From the NCBI GenBank assembly GCA_003152255.1, contig PLZT01000636.1, forward strand, positions 1 through 6,787: 6,787 bases of DNA. Reading direction: 5' to 3'. Within the stretch, counting starts at the first letter, position 1, and each line of letters opens with the position of its first letter. The stretch is from Methylocystaceae bacterium (GTDB lineage: Bacteria > Pseudomonadota > Alphaproteobacteria > Rhizobiales > Beijerinckiaceae). The position numbers and the translations under genes are program-made. The notes under the pieces are model-generated. The model had not been told where the DNA came from and did not search any database. It saw only the letters and a list, made by a program, of their open reading frames with translations. Of the stretch, positions 1 through 4,509 are shown piece after piece.

Positions 1-469
1 CCGCCTCTAGCACGGTCACCGCCTGCTTCGAGCTTTCCTTGATCTCGATCACATCGCCGGGCTTGACGAGGTAGGACGGGATGTTCACGCGCCGACCGTT
101 AACCCGGATATGGCCGTGGTTGACGAACTGGCGCGCGGCGAACACCGTCGGCACGAATTTGGCGCGATAGACCACCGCGTCGAGACGGCGCTCCAACAGG
201 CCGATCAGATTGTCGCTCGAATCGCCCTTGAGGCGGATGGCCTCGGCGTAATATTTGCGGAACTGCTTCTCCGAAATATTGCCGTAATAGCCCTTGAGCT
301 TCTGTTTGGCCTTGAGCTGGGTGCCGAAATCGGTCGGCTTGCCCTTGCGGCGCTGGCCGTGCTGACCCGGGCCGTATTCGCGCCGGTTCACCGGGCTCTT
401 CGGGCGGCCCCAGATGTTCTGGCCCATTCGGCGGTCGATTTTATATTTGGCTTCTGCGCGCTTGGTCAC
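1..469 (-). CDS. rpsD: 30S ribosomal protein S4 (5' part; gene continues past the left edge)
   Basis: S4 is a primary 16S rRNA-binding protein that nucleates assembly of the 30S body and helps control decoding accuracy. The window holds residues 1-156 of a protein that is normally about 205 aa. The N-terminal segment contains [14 protein letters not shown] (13-26), [15 protein letters not shown] (30-44) and [16 protein letters not shown] (59-74), all typical of alphaproteobacterial S4. The S4 RNA-binding domain begins near residue 94 ([12 protein letters not shown]) and includes [21 protein letters not shown] (113-133). No cysteines are visible in the N-terminal segment, so this is the zinc-free form. 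I chose the GTG at 467-469 because the protein then begins V(M)TKRAEAKYK as in relatives, and AGAGGA lies about six bases upstream. No ATG is available there. The gene stands alone here and not in an alpha operon with rpoA, as is usual in this class. Identification is firm. Confidence 0.97.
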   Translation of the reverse strand, partial: MTKRAEAKYKIDRRMGQNIWGRPKSPVNRREYGPGQHGQRRKGKPTDFGTQLKAKQKLKGYYGNISEKQFRKYYAEAIRLKGDSSDNLIGLLERRLDAVVYRAKFVPTVFAARQFVNHGHIRVNGRRVNIPSYLVKPGDVIEIKESSKQAVTVLEA

Positions 470-549
470 CTAAGTCCTCTTAACTGTTCGTGACGCCGGT
501 TCTCCGACGCCAGCGCAAGCGCGCTCAAGAGGCGACCAGACGCGCGCAT
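466..549 (-). CDS. Candidate 27-codon leader ORF overlapping the rpsD start
   Basis: An ATG at 547-549 opens a 27-codon frame ([19 protein letters not shown], then HEQLRGLR) on the same strand as rpsD. GGGGAA lies a few bases upstream as a possible ribosome binding site. Its TGA overlaps the rpsD GTG in a GTGA arrangement, which is a common layout for translational coupling. The peptide resembles nothing I recognise, and GC-rich intergenic DNA gives short open frames easily, so it may be chance. It is listed because position, ribosome binding site and overlap agree. Longer versions of the same frame lack any ribosome binding site. Confidence 0.2.
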   Translation of the reverse strand: MRASGRLLSALALASENRRHEQLRGLR

Positions 550-716
550 GGCTTCCCCACGGGAAAGCGCGATGCGCCGTCGAACCACGTTTCTCGAAGC
601 CGCTTGCGATAAATCCGCAAAGCTGGAAACGCGCCCTCCTCTGCCAAACGTCACGAGCGTTCAAACTTCATGAAGTTAAGCCGACAGGCCGCTCACCGAT
701 CGAAGCCAGCGCCAAG

Positions 717-733
717 CTCCTTATTACAAGGAG
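717..733 (-). other. Anti-Shine-Dalgarno / Shine-Dalgarno hairpin in the rpsD leader
   Basis: On the minus strand CTCCTT, the loop GTAAT and AAGGAG form a perfect 6-bp hairpin with a 5-nt loop. The 5' arm is part of ACCTCCTT (728-735), identical to the anti-Shine-Dalgarno tail of 16S rRNA. The 3' arm is a strong Shine-Dalgarno sequence. No ATG or GTG follows at a normal distance. Only a CTG seven bases on would open a 13-codon frame. Confidence 0.45.
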
Positions 734-768
734 GTGGTTTGAGCTACGGGAGCCGCCACGGGTGCTTG

Positions 769-792
769 CCGGCGTGGGGAACTCCGCGCCGG
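769..792 (-). other. Hairpin at the 5' end of the predicted rpsD leader
   Basis: CCGGCG (769-774) and CGCCGG (787-792) form a 6-bp GC-only stem, and GG/CC inside the loop can pair further. It would sit at the very 5' end of an rpsD transcript started near 793. Such a hairpin could protect the 5' end or take part in a larger fold. There is no U-tract, so it is not a terminator. Confidence 0.4.
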
Positions 793-799
793 ATGCGTA

Positions 800-828
800 G
801 GCCTACAAAAGCCGGCCGCCGCTGTCAA
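800..828 (-). promoter_or_regulatory. Candidate housekeeping promoter for rpsD
   Basis: On the minus strand a consensus -35 box, TTGACA preceded by C (823-828), is followed after exactly 17 bases by TAGGCC (800-805), a weak -10 box. A perfect -35 with a poor -10 is common in GC-rich alphaproteobacteria. Transcription would start near 793, about 325 nt before the rpsD GTG. The box lies just past the stop codon of the 119-aa gene, the expected place for a new transcription unit. The -10 matches consensus only at its first two bases, so the call is moderate. Confidence 0.45.
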
Positions 829-853
829 GCGAAAGCCGAAGCAGCCGCGCCGA

Positions 854-1213
854 TTAGAATCCGACGCCTTGCAGCGGCAGGACGAACGGACTTTGCGGCC
901 GCGGGTCGAACGCCTGGTGCAGGATTCCGTCCATATACTTGTCGCGCTGGTAGGTCGTTAGGGGGTCGTTGCCCCAGTCATAGGCCGGCTGCCACACGTA
1001 TTGATTGGTCGAACCGACGGGAACCTGAGTCCCGGGATCGAGAAAGCTGCGCCGCTCGACGACGAGCGGAGGACGGGAATGCGCGTAAAGCGCGTCATGA
1101 TGCGCATAAACCGCGCCATGATGGGGGTGGCGCGGTTTCGCGACGGCGGCGTCCGTCGACGCCAAGCCGGCGAGGCAGCTCAGCACCACGGTATATTTCA
1201 GCAGGGTGCGCAT
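854..1213 (-). CDS. Small secreted His-rich protein of unknown function (119 aa)
   Basis: I do not recognise the family. Residues 1-25 form a classical Sec signal peptide: MRTLLKY, a hydrophobic core (VVLSCLAGLAS) and a predicted cut after AVA (23-25). The mature protein is about 94 aa and has no cysteine. It begins with a histidine-rich stretch holding two similar units, AVYAHHD (34-40) and ALYAHSR (41-47), with further histidines at 29, 31 and 32. The middle is RPPLVVERRSFLDPGTQVPVG (47-67), and the tail (QYVWQPAYDWGND) is rich in aromatic residues. A periplasmic or envelope location is likely. Metal binding by the histidines is only a guess. The ATG has AAAGGAG ten bases upstream. It lies 105 nt downstream of the 299-aa gene and may be co-transcribed with it, with a long hairpin in the gap. 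It is a real gene by signal peptide and ribosome binding site; its function is open. Confidence 0.8.
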   Translation of the reverse strand: MRTLLKYTVVLSCLAGLASTDAAVAKPRHPHHGAVYAHHDALYAHSRPPLVVERRSFLDPGTQVPVGSTNQYVWQPAYDWGNDPLTTYQRDKYMDGILHQAFDPRPQSPFVLPLQGVGF

Positions 1214-1256
1214 CTTCCAAAGGCTCCTTTCAGGCCGAACTCATGCTCGAACAGTA

Positions 1257-1301
1257 ACGGATCGCCACGCAAAGCGATATAGGCTCCGCGCGGCGATCCG
1301 T
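1257..1301 (-). other. Long intercistronic hairpin (19-bp stem, 7-nt loop)
   Basis: Between the 299-aa and 119-aa genes the minus-strand RNA can fold into a 19-bp stem. The arms are 1283-1301 and 1257-1275, the loop is CTATATC, and the outer ten pairs (ACGGATCGCC with GGCGATCCGT) are perfect. Three of the 19 pairs are G-U. On the plus strand these become A-C mismatches, so the fold fits only the transcript of the flanking genes. It begins 17 nt after the upstream stop codon and ends 43 nt before the next start. No U-run follows (TACTG), so it is not a standard intrinsic terminator. An RNA-processing or stability element, or a partial terminator, is more likely. Confidence 0.6.
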
Positions 1302-1318
1302 CCAACCTGTGTCGCCCG

Positions 1319-2218
1319 TTAGCGGGCCTTCTTCGTGTGTTTTGGCGGCGCTGGTTCTGTTTTGAGCGCCGGCGGCGTTGAATGCGCGTCCAGCCAGCTG
1401 TTTTTCTCGGCGTTGGGCGAAAGAGCCGCGCCGGCGGCGCCGCAGCCCTTGCCGCGCTCTTGCTCCGCGGCCAGGAAGAATTGGTCGAACGCCGCGTTCT
1501 CGCCATTCGGAACGTAGTCCAATCGATCCAAAATGCAGCCAAGCGCCCGCCGGTCTATCGGTTTCGCGGGCGCGCCACACGCCACGCCGGCGATCTCCAC
1601 CGAACGCTTGCCGCCGATCAGCCGCAACGCGAGACAGGCGCGCTCGGTCGGCGCGCTTTCGCCGCTGGCCTTTTGCGACAGGCGGATATCAGCCGTTTCG
1701 AAGGAGCCGAAACGCGAGGCGAGCGGCGAAAGTTGGCTGATCTTGACGACGGCGAGCCCGGCCTGAGCCGCGTGTCGCGTCATATCCAGGAAAAAGTCGG
1801 GATTGCCCCGCTTGTCGACGGGCGTCTCGCGGATATCGAGGCGCAGATAAGGTCCGCCAGACGTGAATTCCCCGAGCGTTAAACTGTCTTCGCGCCCGTC
1901 GCCGCCTTCGAGCCGGCGGCTCGATAAGGCCTTTGTCTCCTTGGCGAATTCCGGCGCCGTCAGATCGAAGGCGGCATTTTGCTTTGCAATGGGGGCTGGG
2001 CCCGGCGCTCGCGCGACGTCGCCAGAATCGTTTCGCCCGCCGTTATCGGCGCTCGCCTCTATTGTCGGCTGCGGTTTGACAAAGATAGCCGCGGCGCCAA
2101 GCACCGTCACGGCGACAACGCCGATCATCGCGGCGGCGAGATTGCCGGTCGGGCGCGCATAAAGCGGCTTCGCGCCGGGGCGAACCGCGTAATCTTGTTC
2201 GAATCCGCTGACACTCAT
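1319..2218 (-). CDS. Single-pass inner-membrane protein with large periplasmic domain, function unknown (299 aa)
   Basis: I cannot name a family or function. Residues 1-26 are polar and probably cytoplasmic. Residues 27-47 (including MIGVVAVTVLGAAAIFV) form one membrane segment with no signal-peptidase site I trust. The remainder should be periplasmic. Residues 50-110 are low-complexity and rich in Pro, Ala and Glu. A folded domain appears to start at GGPYLRLDIRETPVDKRGNPD (121-141), runs through FFLDMTRHAAQAGLAVVKI (142-160), and ends near DQFFLAAEQERGKGCG (245-260). Four cysteines in that domain (195, 214, 228, 259) could form two disulfides. The C-terminal 25 residues are Pro/Lys-rich. The ATG at 2216-2218 has GGAG nine bases upstream. 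From memory, the folded-domain sequence resembles conserved hypothetical proteins of Rhizobiales, not verified. It follows the rpsA terminator and so has its own promoter, which I could not place with confidence. Confidence 0.8.
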   Translation of the reverse strand: MSVSGFEQDYAVRPGAKPLYARPTGNLAAAMIGVVAVTVLGAAAIFVKPQPTIEASADNGGRNDSGDVARAPGPAPIAKQNAAFDLTAPEFAKETKALSSRRLEGGDGREDSLTLGEFTSGGPYLRLDIRETPVDKRGNPDFFLDMTRHAAQAGLAVVKISQLSPLASRFGSFETADIRLSQKASGESAPTERACLALRLIGGKRSVEIAGVACGAPAKPIDRRALGCILDRLDYVPNGENAAFDQFFLAAEQERGKGCGAAGAALSPNAEKNSWLDAHSTPPALKTEPAPPKHTKKAR

Positions 2219-2333
2219 GACGCCACTCCAAAAAAAGCGCTCTCGCCAGTAGGCGTTAACCGCGATCGTTATCGCATCGAATTTTCCAAAACAAAGTTAC
2301 CGCGCGGCAACCACTTGGGCGCGTAGTAAACAA

Positions 2334-2345
2334 AGCGTATACGCT
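2334..2345. promoter_or_regulatory. 12-bp perfect palindrome, candidate operator
   Basis: AGCGTATACGCT is a perfect palindrome lying between the rpsA terminator and the 299-aa gene, 115 bases before that gene's ATG. A second small inverted repeat, GCGAT-CGTT-ATCGC (2262-2275), lies closer to the gene. Either could be a repressor or activator site for the 299-aa gene. No recognised regulator consensus matches. Confidence 0.25.
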
Positions 2346-2367
2346 GATTTTCTCGGGCTTCGACGCG

Positions 2368-2395
2368 AAAAACCCGCGCGAGGCGTTCGCGCGGG
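2368..2395 (-). terminator. Rho-independent terminator of rpsA
   Basis: On the minus strand CCCGCGCGA and TCGCGCGGG form a perfect 9-bp GC-rich stem around the loop ACGCC, followed directly by TTTTT. It lies 46 nt after the rpsA stop codon. This is a textbook intrinsic terminator and closes the rpsA transcription unit before the 299-aa gene. The other strand lacks a matching U-run, so it works in one direction. Confidence 0.92.
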
Positions 2396-2441
2396 CTTCT
2401 CTTATTGTCGCGATCCGTTAACGGACCGAGCAGCGGGAGGC

Positions 2442-4196
2442 TTATTCGTCGCCCTTGGCTTTCTTTTTCGGCGCTTCCCCTTCGCGCGCCTTCAAGGCGG
2501 CGCCGAGAATGTCGCCGAGCGAAGCGCCCGAATCGGTGGAGCCATATTGCGCGATGGCCTCCTTCTCTTCGGCCATCTCCAGCGCCTTGATCGACACGGC
2601 GATCTTGCGCGCCTTGCGGTCGAACAAAGTCACGCGCACATCGACCTTTTCGCCGACGGCGAAGCGCTCGGGACGCTGATCGGCGCGGTCGCGCGCCAGC
2701 TCCGCGCGCTTGATGAAGGTGGAAAGATCGGTGCCGACGATCTTCACGTCGATGCCGCCTTCCTTCACCTCGGTCACTTCGGAGGTGACGACGGCGCCCT
2801 TCTTGAGGTCCACCGCGCCGCCCTCTTCGGCGCCGGCCGAGGCGAACGGGTCGCCGGCGAGTTGCTTCACGCCGAGCGAAATGCGCTCCTTCTCGATGTC
2901 GACATCGAGAACCTGCGCCTTGATCACGTCGCCCTTCTTGAACTCTTCGATCACCTGTTCGCCCGGACGATTCCAGTCGAGGTCGGAGAGATGCACCATG
3001 CCGTCCACGTCGCCGTCGAGACCAATGAACAGACCGAATTCGGTCTTGTTCTTGACCTCGCCTTCGACGGTCGAACCCACCGGATGCTTCTCGGCGAAGG
3101 CTTCCCAAGGATTCTGCAGGCACTGCTTGAGGCCCAGCGAAATGCGGCGCTTGACCGGATCGACTTCGAGCACCTGCACGTCGACTTCCTGGCTGGTCGA
3201 AACGATCTTGCCGGGATGGACGTTCTTCTTGGTCCAGGACATTTCGGAGACGTGAACCAGCCCCTCGATGCCCGGCTCCAGTTCGACGAAGGCGCCGTAG
3301 TCGGTGATATTGGTCACGCGGCCGTGGAACTTGGCGCCGATCGGATATTTGGCTTCGATGCCCTGCCACGGATCCTCGAGCAGCTGCTTCATGCCAAGCG
3401 AGATGCGATGCGTTTCGTGGTTGATCTTGATGATCTTCACGCGCACCGTCTGGCCGATGGTCAACACCTCGGAGGGGTGGTTGACGCGCCGCCAAGCGAT
3501 GTCGGTGACGTGCAGCAGGCCGTCGATGCCGCCGAGGTCAACGAAGGCGCCGTAATCGGTGATGTTCTTGACGACGCCGTCGATCACCTGACCTTCTTCG
3601 AGGTTGGCGACGATCTCGTGGCGCTGTTCGGCGCGGCTCTCCTCGAGCACGGTGCGGCGCGACACGACGATATTGCCGCGGCGGCGGTCCATTTTCAGAA
3701 TATGGAAGGGCTGCGGCACGTTCATCAGCGGCGCGGCGTCGCGAATCGGCCTGATGTCGACCTGGCTGCGCGGCAGGAAGGCCACGGCGCTGTCGAGATC
3801 GACGGTGAACCCGCCCTTGACCTGGTTGAAGATGACGCCCTCGACCTTCTCATTGTTTTCGAAGGCTTTTTCGAGCTTGACCCAGCTCTCCTCGCGGCGC
3901 GCCTTGTCGCGCGAGATGACGGCTTCGCCGAGCGCGTTTTCGATGCGCTCGAGATAGACCTCGACTTCGTCGCCGACGACCGGAGCCGGGTCGCGGCCAA
4001 AGCCGGTGAATTCCTTGAGCGCCACGCGCCCTTCGGTCTTGAGGCCGATGTCGATGACGGCCACGTCTTTTTCAATCGCGACGACGCGTCCCTTGATGAC
4101 GGAACCTTCGAAAGCGTCGGAGCCGCCGTAGCTCTCATCGAGCAGAGCGGCGAAATCGTCGCGCGTCGGCGCGCGCTGTGTGTTTGCGGATGCCAT
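2442..4196 (-). CDS. rpsA: 30S ribosomal protein S1 (584 aa)
   Basis: S1 binds mRNA on the 30S subunit and helps unfold and load leaders with weak ribosome binding sites. Six S1 (OB-fold) repeats are visible at about residues 30-97, 115-182, 202-270, 287-357, 374-444 and 464-536. Repeats 3 and 4 carry the hallmark NITDYGAFV (211-219 and 296-304), followed by DGLLHVTDIAW and EGLVHVSEMSW. The repeat ends HRISLGMKQ, RRISLGLKQ and ERISLGVKQ are also typical. The first two repeats are the more divergent, ribosome-binding type. The lysine-rich tail ends KKKAKGDE. I start at the ATG at 4194-4196 (MASANTQRAP) because AGGAGA lies four bases upstream. An in-frame ATG seven codons earlier (4217) lies in a hairpin loop and lacks a ribosome binding site. 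A strong terminator follows. cmk, often just upstream of rpsA in proteobacteria, is absent here. Identification is firm. Confidence 0.97.
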   Translation of the reverse strand: MASANTQRAPTRDDFAALLDESYGGSDAFEGSVIKGRVVAIEKDVAVIDIGLKTEGRVALKEFTGFGRDPAPVVGDEVEVYLERIENALGEAVISRDKARREESWVKLEKAFENNEKVEGVIFNQVKGGFTVDLDSAVAFLPRSQVDIRPIRDAAPLMNVPQPFHILKMDRRRGNIVVSRRTVLEESRAEQRHEIVANLEEGQVIDGVVKNITDYGAFVDLGGIDGLLHVTDIAWRRVNHPSEVLTIGQTVRVKIIKINHETHRISLGMKQLLEDPWQGIEAKYPIGAKFHGRVTNITDYGAFVELEPGIEGLVHVSEMSWTKKNVHPGKIVSTSQEVDVQVLEVDPVKRRISLGLKQCLQNPWEAFAEKHPVGSTVEGEVKNKTEFGLFIGLDGDVDGMVHLSDLDWNRPGEQVIEEFKKGDVIKAQVLDVDIEKERISLGVKQLAGDPFASAGAEEGGAVDLKKGAVVTSEVTEVKEGGIDVKIVGTDLSTFIKRAELARDRADQRPERFAVGEKVDVRVTLFDRKARKIAVSIKALEMAEEKEAIAQYGSTDSGASLGDILGAALKAREGEAPKKKAKGDE

Positions 4197-4509
4197 TGTT
4201 TCTCCTGGGGGCTCCATCTAAGGAGCGGCGCCGGCGGGGTTGGCGTTAAAGGGAGCTCCCGGCTCTCGGACGTTTCTCGACCGCGCCGCGTCAAAGCGAC
4301 TGGCGTGTGGAGAAACGAAAGTTCAAACGAACTGGCCGGCGCGGCCCGAGGGTCGAAAGACTAAGGCGATGGTCGAAACCCGTCGAAGCGAAAAAACGCC
4401 CTTCAGGTCTCCCGCGTCATAACTATTGGATCGCGGCAGGTTTTCAATATCAGGCGTCGCCCCTTTTCGCAACCGGAGGCTTAAGCCGCGAAGGGCCGCG
4501 AAGGAATGT
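4197..4509 (-). promoter_or_regulatory. rpsA upstream region and leader (no gene)
   Basis: These 313 bases hold no convincing gene. Next to the ribosome binding site is a hairpin, GCTCC-TTAGAT-GGAGC on the minus strand (4211-4226). Farther up are the 10-bp palindrome GGGAGCTCCC (4251-4260), the inverted repeat AGTTC-AAAC-GAACT (4320-4333), and three copies of GTCGAA starting at 4352, 4372 and 4382. A run of six T on the minus strand (4391-4396) follows only a poor stem. No clear -35/-10 pair stands out. The best guess on the minus strand is TTGCGA, a 15-base gap and GATATT near 4446-4472, which is weak. The rpsA promoter must nevertheless be here unless transcription reads through from the methyltransferase gene. 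Confidence 0.5.
4211..4226 (-). other. Hairpin just upstream of the rpsA ribosome binding site
   Basis: GCTCC and GGAGC form a 5-bp stem with a 6-nt loop on the rpsA mRNA, ending five bases before AGGAGA. Its loop includes the rejected upstream ATG. S1 is known to repress its own translation in Escherichia coli through leader hairpins, so a similar role is plausible but inferred. Confidence 0.3.

Larger units (their letters stand above)
470..853 (-). promoter_or_regulatory. rpsD upstream region / probable long structured 5' leader (no confident gene)
   Basis: These 384 bases separate rpsD from the 119-aa gene and hold no confident protein gene. Read on the minus strand they contain, in order: a promoter candidate (800-828), a hairpin with 6-bp arms right after the expected start site (769-792), an anti-Shine-Dalgarno/Shine-Dalgarno hairpin (717-733), a perfect 14-bp palindrome (664-677), a short candidate leader ORF (466-549), and the rpsD ribosome binding site. 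If the distal promoter is used, the leader is roughly 325 nt, long for a ribosomal protein gene and suggestive of leader-mediated control. S4 is a known autogenous regulator in Escherichia coli and Bacillus subtilis through leader pseudoknots. Whether that applies here is inference. A promoter closer to rpsD cannot be excluded, though I saw none. Confidence 0.5.

Noticed and set aside
797..806. GTAGGCCTAC 10-bp palindrome
   Set aside because: It overlaps the proposed rpsD -10 box and may simply reflect it; there is no independent evidence for an operator.
670..1257. 195-codon plus-strand frame covering the rpsD leader and the 119-aa gene
   Set aside because: It runs antisense to a gene with a good signal peptide and ribosome binding site, and the product is an arginine-rich chance sequence. 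An AAGGAGGT at 728-735 is better explained as the minus-strand anti-Shine-Dalgarno sequence.
2269..3495. 408-codon minus-strand frame overlapping rpsA
   Set aside because: Arginine-rich, low-complexity translation in an alternative frame of rpsA. A typical shadow frame.
2547..4364. 605-codon open frame on the plus strand antisense to rpsA
   Set aside because: It mirrors the rpsA codons; in GC-rich genes that antisense frame rarely meets stops. The translation has no recognisable domain, while the minus strand encodes an unmistakable S1 protein.
4391..4417. Possible terminator of the methyltransferase gene (six T after ACGC...GCGT)
   Set aside because: Only four base pairs flank a poorly paired 14-base interior, too weak to call an intrinsic terminator, and the site is over 90 nt past the stop codon.
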